DNA from: Moraxella atlantae NBRC 14588 | Lineage (GTDB): Bacteria > Pseudomonadota > Gammaproteobacteria > Pseudomonadales > Moraxellaceae | Assembly: GCF_001591265.1 (NCBI RefSeq) | Contig: NZ_BCUL01000001.1 | Location: 186,001 to 250,000, forward strand | DNA length: 64,000 nucleotides | Direction: 5' to 3' | Shown here: positions 43,225-53,926 of the stretch, piece after piece | How positions within the stretch are numbered: position 1 is the first letter of the stretch | Layout of the letters: each line of letters opens with the position of its first letter | Translations under genes and position numbers: made by a program | The notes under the pieces: generated by a model | The model's database searches: none | The model's input: only the letters and a program-made list of their open reading frames with translations | Told to the model about the DNA's origin: nothing

Positions 43225-46200
43225 ATGCTAAAAATTATCCAAAGCAATAAAACAGAAATTTTATTTGATCACTTATTGGCACTTTATTGCCAGCCAAACC
43301 CGTCGCGGTCAGTATTTGAACCGTTTCATGTGATTGTACCGTCCAAGGTGCTGGGCGAATGGTTAAAAACCCAAGTCGCTGACCAAACGGGCATTAGCAC
43401 ACTGGTGACCACCGAATTTTGGGGGCGTTATTTTTTGGGTTTGATGCAGCGCGTGCTACGCACCTATGAGCGGCTAACCAGCGAAACAGATGTCCCGCGT
43501 GTGCCCGATGTGCCGATGTTGTCCAAAAACGTTATGCAATGGCAGATTTTTGGCTATCTATTGCAGCATGCGGCGCAGATTTTTCGTGACGACAAGCACG
43601 CGCTGCACGCGTTTATTCAGCCCTTGCTACAAGATAAACAGGCTAATTCAACCAAAGATCAACCAGTTAGCGTACCGCAAGCGCACCAGTCAGCCACTGG
43701 CACTGATTGGGCGGACAATCAGTCCTTACTTGCTAATACCCGTACGTCTGATGCAGCTGCTCACCAGTCCCACGATCAACGGCTGTGGCAATTTGCAGGC
43801 GATATGGCGGCGGTGCTGAGTCGGTACTTGACCTATCGCACAGACTGGCTGATGCAATGGAATAATGGGCAGCCGCTGGCGATCGCGCAGATGATTGCTG
43901 AACGCGATGACTTTTTTAATCGCTTAAATGGGCGCGATGCCAACACGGCGGATATTACACCCGATTGGTTGGTTGAGCATTACCAAACGCTTGAGGCGGC
44001 GCAGCGGTTTTTGTGGCAGACGCTATTTGCGCAAGATTTTGCCATACGCCAAGCTATCCACGCACATTTTTGGCAAGCTTTACATGATAAGCGCGATTGG
44101 GTGCAACGGGTATGCCGCGCACAGTTGCCGTCATCGGTGTTACTGTTCACCGTGCAGCAGTTACCGCCCAATGAGCTGTTAGAAATTGAGCGACTGGCAG
44201 AATTTACCAATATCACGTTGCTACACTTTAACCCGTCTATGCAGTTTTGGGCAGATATTGTTGATAAAAATTGGCTGCTACAACAGCAGATGACCCATCA
44301 GCCAAATACTGAACTGCGTGAGTATGGGCATACGTTATTGTCGCGTTTTGGCAAGCAGTCGCGCGAGGTGTTTGCCATGTTGGTCAGCCTGTCGGGCAAT
44401 ACATATGGTGAGATTGAATGGCAAGATAAATTTGATGATCGCGCGCCGCGTGATACGCTGTTGAGCCAACTACAATACGATATTTTGATGTTAGATGAAC
44501 GTCAAGCCGCCGAACGGCTGCACACATTGGTGCAAAATACGTTTAATGTTGAGTCAAGCAATTCACACGCCACCCAGCAAAAAATTCAGGCGTTGCAACA
44601 ACTAAATAGCCTAAGAAATTCAAAATATCCAACCAATACTGCCTCCAATTCAAATCAGCAAAACGCGATTGCTCAACTTCAACAGGCAGGTTTTAGCCGT
44701 AATGAAGCGTTTGACGCGCTACTGACTAGGCTGCAACAAGAGGCACAGCACAATCAGCAAGCATGGACACCGCCAACCATCGACAATAGCCTAGCGATAC
44801 ATGCCTGTCACAGTACGTTGCGTCAGCTTGAGGTTTTGCGCGCCATGATTGTCGGTTGGCTCAATTACACCGATTTACCAAAAGATGCGCCAAGGGACAA
44901 ACGCAGCCTAAGCGATATTCTGGTGCTATTGCCCGATATTGAGGCAGAGCAGATGTTGATTGAGGCAATGTTTCCTGAAGGTGTGGGAACAGATGGCTAT
45001 ACATTGCCTGCCAAGGTCACAGGGGTGACCAGTCAGGATATCAACCAGTTTTGGCAAGCGATTGTCGGTTTTTATGATTTACTCAATCAAGCAGGCGCGC
45101 GCTTTGGGCGGCTAGAGGTATTCGATTGGCTATGTTTACCGCCGTTGTACGAAAGTTTTGGGCTAAGTTTGAGCCAAATCAACCGTGCATGCGAGCTTTT
45201 GACCAACGCAGGTTTTGTGCGTGGGTTTGATGAGCAGCACTTACAAGCCACGCTGCACACCGCCGATGATGACTATCGCTACAGTTTTGCTTACGCCCTA
45301 GAACGCATGGTGGCAGGTCTGCTGACGCCGACTGCCGAGGTGGTGCAATTTGGCGATTACCAAAATTTAAGCGGGCATCATGAGGCAGTTGTACCGCTGG
45401 CAGGCGTGACGTTGGCAGATGCTCCTATTATTGCCATGCTGTGCAATTTGTACCAACGTTTGCACGCCAAACGCGATATTGGCAGGCAAGCGCAGCTGAT
45501 TGGTGTGTGGTTGGCTGAGATTGAAGACACCATCCAAAGCGTATTGAAAAAATTTGCCCAAACTAAAGCACTGCTGTCGATTTTTGCCGCGCTTAATGCT
45601 TTGCGGCGCAATATCGAGGCGCATTTTAAGGTCATCGCTGATCCCACGCAAGGCGACACACAAACCGAACTGCCGCTTAAATTGGATTTTGTTTTGCGCA
45701 GCGTTGCCGAGCAGCTAGCCAGTCAGCAGGTCAGTGCCGAGCCTGCAGGCGTGATTACCTTTGCGCGGATTGGTGCGGTGCGCGGTGTGCCGTATAAGCT
45801 GGTTGCAATGCTAAATCTAAATCTCAATGACTTTCCTAAGCGTGAGCCATTGAACCGCTATGACTTGACGCAAGCGACATTGGGTAAGCGTGGCGATCGC
45901 TTTCGTGAAGCCGATGACTTGGGCGCGTTTTTGGACGCGTTGCTGTGCGCGCGTGAGGCGTGCTGGTTGTTTTATAACGCCAAAAGCACGACTGACACTC
46001 ACGAGCACCTGCCTGCCAGTCCTGTGCAAGAGCTGCTAAATTTTTTACAGGACGTTGAGTTTGATACACCCACACCGGATGGCAAACTGGGCGACAGTAA
46101 AAATAGCCTAAGCAGTCAAATTCAATCTAAAACTTTTGGACAACAGATAGAGCAGTATTTGGTAACCTACCACCAAGCGTTACCGTTTGATGCGCAATAT

Positions 46201-47493
46201 TTTGAGTCATCGCAATCTACACAAACTGGGGCAGAATTTAGTCAAATTCAGTTAGCCAAGCAAACGCTTGCGCCACCTGCCAAACTTTGGCAGCAGGTTT
46301 ATGAAACCTTGCACCAAGTCAAAACCCAGCCAAACGCATTGGCAGAAATTTGGACGCAGCAAAAACTCAAGCAATGGTTAACAGCTTGGCAAAATTGGCA
46401 ACAACACATGGCACACGCGCAATCTGCCGACGATATTTACACACACTATTGTGATTTATCAACCGTTATTCAGGATGTGCAAGACCCTGCCAAGGCATTT
46501 TTGCGCGCCCAAAGCATCAATTGGCTCAAACAATATGAGGCACAAAACGTGCTTGAACCGTTGTCGAGCGATAATCTGATGGTTTATCACCTCAATGATT
46601 TGCTGATCAAGCAGCTATTGGCGGATGATGATATGTCAGATAATGTGGTTGATGCGTCTCAACACCGCGCGGTCTATGACGCCTTGTTGCCTGCAGGGAT
46701 TAACCGCTATCTGACGCTAAGTGAGCAGCAAACGCAGGTCAAACAAGGCTTACAAGCCCTTATTGCCCATTTAACCCAAGCTAAGGACAACAACGCGTTG
46801 GCAGATGTGTTACCGATGATCAGACAACATTTGACCAATGCTAGCGGCACATTGTCCACTGATCAGTTGCGCGACTGGCTGACCACCAAGCAAGAAACCA
46901 ATATTGGGCGTATTGCTGTGCCAGTCTTGGATGATGACGGCATGCCAAGCCAGCATGTACAAGGCTATGTGCTCAAGGCAGCATTGCCTGAGGATATCCA
47001 AACAGCGGTGTGGCTGCATTACTTACCCAAAAAGCGCAAAGCCAAACACCAATTAAACTTTTGGCTGCACCATCTGTGCTGGCAAGTCGCCCGACAAACC
47101 AGCAATGAACAAGTTGCCCAGCAACATGGCAGCGCGTTGTGGCAGCACCGTGATGGTTTGGTCTATCTACCGCCGATTGAATGCCAACAGGCATATAGGT
47201 ATTTGCAAGATTGGCTGATGGTATGGCAGCTCATGCAGGCGCAAATCACGATTTTACCACCGCATGTGAGCCAAGATTATGCCAAAAAACGCCATGATAA
47301 ACCCGACGAACCTAATCCAAAATTAGATAAATGGTTTGATACCCGTAACACCTATGAGGAACCAGACTACGCCAGCTACAGCTTATGGCAATTTTTGTTG
47401 GGTGATGACAACACGCGCGCGATTGCACCGTTTTTGCAGACATTGGCAGACGTATTGTATCTACCGATGATAGACCATCTAAAACAAGCGTAA
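43225..47493 (+). CDS. recC: Exodeoxyribonuclease V subunit RecC (enlarged)
   Basis: A 1422-residue RecC, against about 1120 in E. coli. The protein recognises Chi and directs DNA strands in the RecBCD complex. The start LKIIQSNKTEILFDHLL and VIVPSKVLGEWLKTQVA is classic RecC. Pieces of an inactivated helicase fold are visible, for example ITFARIGAVRGVPYKLVAMLNLNLNDFPKR near residues 850-880. Extra length comes from polar, low-complexity inserts at about 148-190 and 445-490 and near 950-970. It is followed 26 bp later by recB. Two exact copies of AAATAGCCTAAG (44604, 46101) fall in the inserts. Confidence 0.93.
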   Translation: MLKIIQSNKTEILFDHLLALYCQPNPSRSVFEPFHVIVPSKVLGEWLKTQVADQTGISTLVTTEFWGRYFLGLMQRVLRTYERLTSETDVPRVPDVPMLSKNVMQWQIFGYLLQHAAQIFRDDKHALHAFIQPLLQDKQANSTKDQPVSVPQAHQSATGTDWADNQSLLANTRTSDAAAHQSHDQRLWQFAGDMAAVLSRYLTYRTDWLMQWNNGQPLAIAQMIAERDDFFNRLNGRDANTADITPDWLVEHYQTLEAAQRFLWQTLFAQDFAIRQAIHAHFWQALHDKRDWVQRVCRAQLPSSVLLFTVQQLPPNELLEIERLAEFTNITLLHFNPSMQFWADIVDKNWLLQQQMTHQPNTELREYGHTLLSRFGKQSREVFAMLVSLSGNTYGEIEWQDKFDDRAPRDTLLSQLQYDILMLDERQAAERLHTLVQNTFNVESSNSHATQQKIQALQQLNSLRNSKYPTNTASNSNQQNAIAQLQQAGFSRNEAFDALLTRLQQEAQHNQQAWTPPTIDNSLAIHACHSTLRQLEVLRAMIVGWLNYTDLPKDAPRDKRSLSDILVLLPDIEAEQMLIEAMFPEGVGTDGYTLPAKVTGVTSQDINQFWQAIVGFYDLLNQAGARFGRLEVFDWLCLPPLYESFGLSLSQINRACELLTNAGFVRGFDEQHLQATLHTADDDYRYSFAYALERMVAGLLTPTAEVVQFGDYQNLSGHHEAVVPLAGVTLADAPIIAMLCNLYQRLHAKRDIGRQAQLIGVWLAEIEDTIQSVLKKFAQTKALLSIFAALNALRRNIEAHFKVIADPTQGDTQTELPLKLDFVLRSVAEQLASQQVSAEPAGVITFARIGAVRGVPYKLVAMLNLNLNDFPKREPLNRYDLTQATLGKRGDRFREADDLGAFLDALLCAREACWLFYNAKSTTDTHEHLPASPVQELLNFLQDVEFDTPTPDGKLGDSKNSLSSQIQSKTFGQQIEQYLVTYHQALPFDAQYFESSQSTQTGAEFSQIQLAKQTLAPPAKLWQQVYETLHQVKTQPNALAEIWTQQKLKQWLTAWQNWQQHMAHAQSADDIYTHYCDLSTVIQDVQDPAKAFLRAQSINWLKQYEAQNVLEPLSSDNLMVYHLNDLLIKQLLADDDMSDNVVDASQHRAVYDALLPAGINRYLTLSEQQTQVKQGLQALIAHLTQAKDNNALADVLPMIRQHLTNASGTLSTDQLRDWLTTKQETNIGRIAVPVLDDDGMPSQHVQGYVLKAALPEDIQTAVWLHYLPKKRKAKHQLNFWLHHLCWQVARQTSNEQVAQQHGSALWQHRDGLVYLPPIECQQAYRYLQDWLMVWQLMQAQITILPPHVSQDYAKKRHDKPDEPNPKLDKWFDTRNTYEEPDYASYSLWQFLLGDDNTRAIAPFLQTLADVLYLPMIDHLKQA

Positions 47494-47519
47494 TTTTCAC
47501 TGATTGAAATAAATAACCA

Positions 47520-50500
47520 ATGACTATGCCAAACCAAATCACACAGCCTATTGACCAAGCTGATTTAGCTAACCCACCATTGCCGCCTGCCGTTGATTTA
47601 CCTTTGACGGGAAAACACCTGATTGAAGCCTCAGCAGGCACAGGCAAAACGTGGACGCTGACAGGGGTGGTGCTGCGCTTGATTGTTGAGGGTGGGCAGC
47701 CATGTGAGCGTATCATCGCGACCACCTTTACCCGTAGCGCGGCGGCAGAAATGCGCCAACGTATTCGTGAGCGTTTGCAAGATTTTTATCGGGTGGTGCA
47801 GCTGGTACGCAGTCATGCGCTGGTTTTGCCAAGTCCATCTGTTCAGCCTGAACAAACAAGCAACACACCCACAAACCAACCACCAAAGGACAATCACAAT
47901 GGCAAATTGACGCTAACCGCCGACCAACAAGCGGCTGTCGAGGTGTTTTTTGCCCAGCTGATGGCGCTTGCCGAACAACATCAGCTAAAAGACCAACTGA
48001 GCGATCCGATTAACACGCATTTAATCCGTTGGCTGGCGGGTCATGTCGTCAGTCAGCCCAAGCCTGCTGTGGATTTTCGCATTGCCTATCAGCGTACGGT
48101 CACCGCGATCAATCAGCTTGATCGTTTGTTTGTTGGTACGCTCGATAGCCTGTGCCAAAAATGGCTGCGCGAGTTTAGCAGTGATACGGGTTTTTCGCCA
48201 GATATTCAGATTCGTGATAATGTTAATGATATTATGCTGGGCATGATCCATGACCAGTTGCGCGCTTTTTTGGCGCAGATTTATCAAAATGCTCCAACAT
48301 TAGTCCATATTTTACAAGCCAAAAATAAACTTGCCAGTCCAAAAGACTATTTAGCGGTGGTGGATCAAGCACAAACATTTTATACCGCGCAAATTGATGA
48401 GCTGCCTTTTCCTGCTGTGCCGACTGATTTGGATAAATCGCTTATACTGATGCAAAAAATTGCCACTGCCGATGATAGTGAGCTACGCCCTTATATCAAT
48501 CAAGCATTTCGTGACCAGCAAGGCATGACTAAAGGTAGAATTGTTTCAACACAATTTGAACAATACTTGTATTTAAAACAAAAATTTACTCACGCGTCGA
48601 TAGAGGATTTGTTTGACCTAAATGAGTCTGATGATGCCTATAAATGGCTTAAAGGGTTACATGAAGTTTTTGAATATGACAAACACTTTAATAAGCCCTA
48701 TACTCAGCAAAGAGAGGCATTTAAACAAATTCAGCTTTTGCGGTGGTTTGATGAGCTGTATGTTTGGCTGATAAATACTAAAAAATATCTAGAACAAATA
48801 ACCCAATATTTCATCCAATTTATCAGCCGTTATGTACGCGAGCAATTACCCAATGTGCTTGAAGCCCAACGTCTGACCACTTACAGCCTACAGTTAGCGC
48901 GGCTCAATCACGCGCTGGCAGGCGAGCAAGGTTTGCAACTGGCGCGTTATATTCGTCATCAATACCCCAATGCCTTGATTGATGAATCACAAGATCTCAA
49001 CACCGAACAAGCGTTGATGATTCAGCGGATTTATTTGGATAGCCACGACACGCCTGCCAATCACGCTGACCTATCGCGCCAAAACGCGCGGCAAGCGGCA
49101 GGGTTTTTGCTGTTGGTGGGTGATCCCAAACAAGCGATTTATGGCTTTCGTGGCGGTGATGTCTATAATTACAACGCGCTTAAACGCTTGTTTGCTAACC
49201 AGCCGATGACTCTGACGCACAACCGCCGATCAGCCAAATCCTTGATTGACGCGCTCAATGTTTGGTTTGGTGCGCCGACGCTAACCACAGTTAAACAAAC
49301 ACAAGCGCGACTGGCAAACGCCGATTCTCAGGTACTTACCAGCCAGCGGTTTTATTTAGGTAGTGAGATTTATTATCAGCATATCCAAGCCACCCGTGAC
49401 ACACCCGAATTGACACTAGCCGCTGCCGACGATGTTGAATTGCCGACGTTGTACCATTTACAAATTTTACAACAAGATAATAACCAAAAGACTGGTAATC
49501 AAGATATAAACGCAGCCAACACGCCACAAACCGAGCAACAGGCTAGCGAAAACGCTCAAAATGAACTGACCGAAGCGCAAGTCATCGCTGCTCAAATTGC
49601 AGCACTTTTAAGCCAAGCTCAAGATGGCAGACCGCTAGTACTTGATGGCAAACCTTTGTCACCCAGCGATATCTGTGTTTTGGCAAAGAAAAACGATGAG
49701 CTGACGGCGGTTGAGCGCGAGCTGACCAAACGTGGTATTGCCAGTGTACGCGGTGGCGACCGCAGCGTATTTACTGATCGCATGGCAAAGGACTTGCTTA
49801 CGCTGATGCACGCTATGTTAGCACCTTACCAACACGCCAAAATCAACGCGCTATTATTGACGGTGTTTTTTCAGCTGACGATTCAGCAAGCGCAAGCTGT
49901 ATTCAATGACAACAAGACAGAAGATGAGCCAAGCGCAAGCACGACCACATCCGCCCCAACAGGTGACGCCGCGCATATCCAAACGATTTTAGCCAACAGT
50001 AGCAAGCTGTGGCAGCGGCAAGGATTTTTGGCGGCCGTGCAATGGCTGCTGACCCAAATCGCGCTACCATCTGACGAGCAGCCGATGAACTTTTGGCAAA
50101 AATTGGCAAGTCATCGCGATGGCGAGCGGCTGTTGCTTGATTTGCGCCAGCTACTTGACATCATCAACGAGCAGGGCGGTGAGCAGCAAGCCAATGATTA
50201 TCAGTTGCTAGATTGGATGCACCAAATGATCAGTACACCGCCGAAAGACGATTGGGCAAAACAGCACACACTGGCATCACAACAAGGCGTGCAGCTAATG
50301 ACCATGCACGGTTCTAAGGGTTTAGAATTTGCAATCGTTTTTGTGGCGGGTATCAGTGGGCAAATCGGAACCACAAACAAAAAGGATAAACACACATTAT
50401 ATCGTTATGACGCGTATGACATTGATCCAACGACTGACCGCAGCAAAATTGGTCTACAAGGGCGTAGGCTATCTGCCAGTCCGCAACACACCGATAGCCA

Positions 50501-51860
50501 AACTGATTTGGTGGCTATCAGCAAACAGCAGATGCGTGAAGATGGCTTGCGCTTGTTGTACGTTGCCATGACGCGTGCGCGTGAGCGGCTGTACTTGGTG
50601 ACGAGTTTTAATAAAAAAACAGTTTCGGAAAACGATTATATACTCAAGGCGTTTGTAAAAGATGTCAAAACCTTAAGCTTGCATGATGATTTGCAGCCCT
50701 TTGTTAAACATGTGGATATCAAAACCTTATACCCATTTTTGACAAAAAATTATCGCTACCATGCGCCCAAAGACGATAGCCCAGCGCGTCAAATCATCGA
50801 TTACAGCATACAGCAAGCGGATTTTGAACAAGCCTTTCAGGGTTGGGCAAATACCAGTTTTAGCGCGTTGGCAAAATTTTTAGACCATAACCAACAAGAT
50901 GCTGCCATCAATGCCAATGAACTTGAAAAAGGCGGCGACGATCATGACAAGCTAGATGGCAATAGCAACCATCAGCCAAACGGTTCGATTGCACACGCTG
51001 TCCTATCACCCGATGCCCCTATGCGTTTTCGCTTTGATAAAGGCATCAATGCAGGGACGTTTTTGCACCACGTGCTAGAGGATATCGCCCAGTATTATCA
51101 TGAGGTGCCGTCAGATGATATCGCCAATAACGACAATGCTCAGCAAGAATTGTTTAAATCAACACGTTGGGCGGCGATGATCGACCGTGCATTGCGCAAC
51201 CAGCAAATGCCTGCCAAGTATTTTTCCACCCTTGACGCCAGTTACCAACCAGTCAGATATGATGGCTTGATTGAGGCACCACAAGCCGATTATATACAGC
51301 TTAGTCAGTGGTTATTTGACATCATCCACACACCGTTTGGCGCGACGGGGCAAAGCTTGGTTGCTATTGACGGCAAGCATAAAATTGCCGAAATGGGCTT
51401 TAGTTTGCGCTTAAAAAATCACCTATCTACCAATACGTTAAATCAACTGCTTGCCAAACATAATGTGGCACTGCATCTACAAGGGCAGGGCAATCCAAAC
51501 GCGATTTGGCGATATTTGCGCGGCGAGATTGATTTGGTATATCAGCATAATAATGAGTTTTATGTCGTTGATTATAAAAGTAATTTTTTGGGAACAAGCC
51601 TTGATGCGTACAACCAGTCTGCCATGATGCAAGAGATGAACAAACATGGCTACTGGCTACAGGCGTGTATCTACCAAGTCGCACTGCATCGGTTTTTAAA
51701 GCTGCGCTTGCCAAATTACGATATAACCAAGCATCTAGGCGTGGTTGAATATGTGTTTTTGCGTGGGATGTCGCGTGAAAATAACCACACAGGTAAGCTG
51801 ATATGGCGGCCTGATGTTGAGTTGATCCAAGAACTAGACGAAACGTTTGGTACGTTTTGA
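47520..51860 (+). CDS. recB: Exodeoxyribonuclease V subunit RecB (helicase-nuclease)
   Basis: A 1446-residue RecB, against about 1180 in E. coli. The 3'-5' helicase has Walker A ASAGTGKTWTL (Lys43) and the DExx-type LIDESQDLN, with QAIYGFRGGDVYNY and a late TMHGSKGLEFAIVF. The C-terminal nuclease has GEIDLVY followed by FYVVDYKSN, giving the Asp-Asp-Lys site. RecB resects double-strand ends and loads RecA after Chi. Extra length is spread over linkers, including one at about 100-125. A stretch around 48500-48620 is more AT-rich than the surroundings (28% G+C in row 48541-48600, counted by hand). It is followed 41 bp later by recD. Confidence 0.95.
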   Translation: MTMPNQITQPIDQADLANPPLPPAVDLPLTGKHLIEASAGTGKTWTLTGVVLRLIVEGGQPCERIIATTFTRSAAAEMRQRIRERLQDFYRVVQLVRSHALVLPSPSVQPEQTSNTPTNQPPKDNHNGKLTLTADQQAAVEVFFAQLMALAEQHQLKDQLSDPINTHLIRWLAGHVVSQPKPAVDFRIAYQRTVTAINQLDRLFVGTLDSLCQKWLREFSSDTGFSPDIQIRDNVNDIMLGMIHDQLRAFLAQIYQNAPTLVHILQAKNKLASPKDYLAVVDQAQTFYTAQIDELPFPAVPTDLDKSLILMQKIATADDSELRPYINQAFRDQQGMTKGRIVSTQFEQYLYLKQKFTHASIEDLFDLNESDDAYKWLKGLHEVFEYDKHFNKPYTQQREAFKQIQLLRWFDELYVWLINTKKYLEQITQYFIQFISRYVREQLPNVLEAQRLTTYSLQLARLNHALAGEQGLQLARYIRHQYPNALIDESQDLNTEQALMIQRIYLDSHDTPANHADLSRQNARQAAGFLLLVGDPKQAIYGFRGGDVYNYNALKRLFANQPMTLTHNRRSAKSLIDALNVWFGAPTLTTVKQTQARLANADSQVLTSQRFYLGSEIYYQHIQATRDTPELTLAAADDVELPTLYHLQILQQDNNQKTGNQDINAANTPQTEQQASENAQNELTEAQVIAAQIAALLSQAQDGRPLVLDGKPLSPSDICVLAKKNDELTAVERELTKRGIASVRGGDRSVFTDRMAKDLLTLMHAMLAPYQHAKINALLLTVFFQLTIQQAQAVFNDNKTEDEPSASTTTSAPTGDAAHIQTILANSSKLWQRQGFLAAVQWLLTQIALPSDEQPMNFWQKLASHRDGERLLLDLRQLLDIINEQGGEQQANDYQLLDWMHQMISTPPKDDWAKQHTLASQQGVQLMTMHGSKGLEFAIVFVAGISGQIGTTNKKDKHTLYRYDAYDIDPTTDRSKIGLQGRRLSASPQHTDSQTDLVAISKQQMREDGLRLLYVAMTRARERLYLVTSFNKKTVSENDYILKAFVKDVKTLSLHDDLQPFVKHVDIKTLYPFLTKNYRYHAPKDDSPARQIIDYSIQQADFEQAFQGWANTSFSALAKFLDHNQQDAAINANELEKGGDDHDKLDGNSNHQPNGSIAHAVLSPDAPMRFRFDKGINAGTFLHHVLEDIAQYYHEVPSDDIANNDNAQQELFKSTRWAAMIDRALRNQQMPAKYFSTLDASYQPVRYDGLIEAPQADYIQLSQWLFDIIHTPFGATGQSLVAIDGKHKIAEMGFSLRLKNHLSTNTLNQLLAKHNVALHLQGQGNPNAIWRYLRGEIDLVYQHNNEFYVVDYKSNFLGTSLDAYNQSAMMQEMNKHGYWLQACIYQVALHRFLKLRLPNYDITKHLGVVEYVFLRGMSRENNHTGKLIWRPDVELIQELDETFGTF

Positions 51861-51901
51861 TACCACTTGATTTTTATTAAATTGACCATTGAGACAATAA
51901 C

Positions 51902-53869
51902 ATGCACTCACAAAACCCACCAAATTCGAAGGATGATATCGAACCGACAGCACCGCCCATGCAGTCAGAGCTTGACAAAAATCAATTGAGTGAATTTAGC
52001 CAGCAATTACAGACAGTAATGGACTTTATATTGGCTCGACAAGTTACTAAAAATAGCCTAAGTACAAATAAAAATCAAAAAACTAAACACATCAAAGAAC
52101 CAGGAAAAATCACTCAAGCCGATTGTTTAAAATATCTATTTACTCAGCTTAGTGAAAACCTAAGCGAAGGACACACCATTTGCCAGCTAGATCTGGGCAA
52201 TTGTGTTAGCCTAGAGAACATCACAAACTGGCAAACACAGCAATGGCTAACAGTTTTGGACGCGCACACCAAAATCAATCCCGCCGCAGTTAATACACCG
52301 CTAGTGATGCAATACACCGATTTTGCGAAAAATACAGCGACATTTTGGCTACAGCGTGAATGGGCAGCCGAGCACCAACTGGCGCAGCAGCTTTTAGCAA
52401 TCGCCCAGCAACCAGTTTGCAGTCGGCATGAAGAAGTAGGGCAGTCGGTGCAAATCAATGTGACAAAAGACAATGCGCCAAAACCCAACGCCCAGCAGCA
52501 GCAAGCCATCATCAATGCACAAAAATACGCCTTAAGCATCATCACGGGTGGTCCTGGCACGGGTAAAACCTTTACGGTGGCGCAGCTTGTGCAGGCGCGC
52601 TTGGTGGCACATGCACAAGCTCGACAAGATAACCCCAATCTGCCACCGTTAGCGATTGCTTTGACTGCGCCGACGGGTAAGGCAGCGCAACGTATGCGCG
52701 AATCACTTGCCAAAAGTATGCCCGACGCAATCCATACACTGGATGATGCCAAAACCTTACACCGCTTGTTGGGCATTGGGCAAACAGGTGTGCCGCGTTA
52801 TCATGCAGGTAATCCGCTACCGTATGATGTGGTGATTGTTGATGAAGCATCCATGCTTGGGCTAGAGCTTGCCAGTCAGTTGGTAGATGCGATTAGACCA
52901 ACGGCTCAGCTGATACTACTGGGTGATGCCAATCAGCTAGCAGCGGTTGAGGCAGGCGCGGTATTGTCGGATTTATGCCAAGTGAACGCCTTGCAGCCGT
53001 ATCATACCGAGCTGACCGAGTCTAAACGCTTCGCCGCTGATTCTGCCTTAGGGCAACTGGCGCAAGTGGTTCTTTTACCAAATGATAGCACCGCCAACAA
53101 GCAAGCTAAGTTTCAACAAGCCAAAATACTACTGACTAAAACCGATATCAAAACTGCTATCAAACACGAATATAGTCAAACTACAGCCAAGCAGCAGCCA
53201 GCGTTGCGTTGGTTTGGTGTGCGCCAAAATACACTCAGCGATGATTTGTATCGTGTGATTGCTGCACCGTTTTATGATTTTTTTGCTCTCATGCGCGATT
53301 GGCAAACCAGTGGGATAAATATCCACGATGCAGCCACCCGAAAACAGCTATTTGCGCAGTTTGATGCTTATCGTGTGCTCAGTGCAGGACATCGTGGGCG
53401 GCTTGGTACGCAAATGCTGAATAAAATGCTACGTCAGGCATATTTTAATGTTGCTCACATGAGTGCAACGCGAGATTTTTTTTATCACGGTGTGCCGATT
53501 ATGATCAATAAAAACGATTATCAGCTTGGGCTATTCAACGGTGATATTGGGATCTGTGTGCAGCAAGACAACACAATCTGGGTATGCTTTGCTGATCAGG
53601 CGATTGACAGCCGCCGCTTGAGCCAAGAAAGCTGTGAATGGGCGTACGCGCTAAGTATTCATAAATCGCAAGGTTCAGAATTTGACCATGTCGCGGTATG
53701 TATTGATGCAAGCCACCAACGCTTACTTAGCCAAGAGTTGGTTTATACCGCGATCACGCGCAGCCGCGGCGCATTGACGCTTGTAAGTAGTGAGGCTATG
53801 TTGCGCCAAGCGATTACCCAACGCGGTAATCGCCAAACGGGGTTAATGTTGCAGTTTGACGCACTTTAA
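51902..53869 (+). CDS. recD: Exodeoxyribonuclease V subunit RecD
   Basis: A 655-residue 5'-3' helicase of RecBCD, against 608 in E. coli. The Walker A motif is GGPGTGKTFTVAQL (near residue 220), with the following ALTAPTGKAAQRM, Walker B VIVDEASMLGLEL and LLGDANQLAAVEAGAVL, then the late IHKSQGSEFDHV and LVYTAITRSR. The first 60 residues are a charged linker (KNSLSTNKNQKTKH) that contains one copy of AAATAGCCTAAG at 52051-52062. It is the last gene of the recC-recB-recD unit; hpt faces it from the other strand. Confidence 0.95.
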   Translation: MHSQNPPNSKDDIEPTAPPMQSELDKNQLSEFSQQLQTVMDFILARQVTKNSLSTNKNQKTKHIKEPGKITQADCLKYLFTQLSENLSEGHTICQLDLGNCVSLENITNWQTQQWLTVLDAHTKINPAAVNTPLVMQYTDFAKNTATFWLQREWAAEHQLAQQLLAIAQQPVCSRHEEVGQSVQINVTKDNAPKPNAQQQQAIINAQKYALSIITGGPGTGKTFTVAQLVQARLVAHAQARQDNPNLPPLAIALTAPTGKAAQRMRESLAKSMPDAIHTLDDAKTLHRLLGIGQTGVPRYHAGNPLPYDVVIVDEASMLGLELASQLVDAIRPTAQLILLGDANQLAAVEAGAVLSDLCQVNALQPYHTELTESKRFAADSALGQLAQVVLLPNDSTANKQAKFQQAKILLTKTDIKTAIKHEYSQTTAKQQPALRWFGVRQNTLSDDLYRVIAAPFYDFFALMRDWQTSGINIHDAATRKQLFAQFDAYRVLSAGHRGRLGTQMLNKMLRQAYFNVAHMSATRDFFYHGVPIMINKNDYQLGLFNGDIGICVQQDNTIWVCFADQAIDSRRLSQESCEWAYALSIHKSQGSEFDHVAVCIDASHQRLLSQELVYTAITRSRGALTLVSSEAMLRQAITQRGNRQTGLMLQFDAL

Positions 53870-53926
53870 TTGGTGATTTGGTTTACATTTTGGTTGTACA
53901 AGCGTTAAATAGATGAAAATGGCTGA

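Noticed and set aside
48500-48620. AT-rich patch in recB as a separate inserted gene
   Set aside because: The recB frame reads through it uninterrupted; it is better explained as a variable linker region of RecB.
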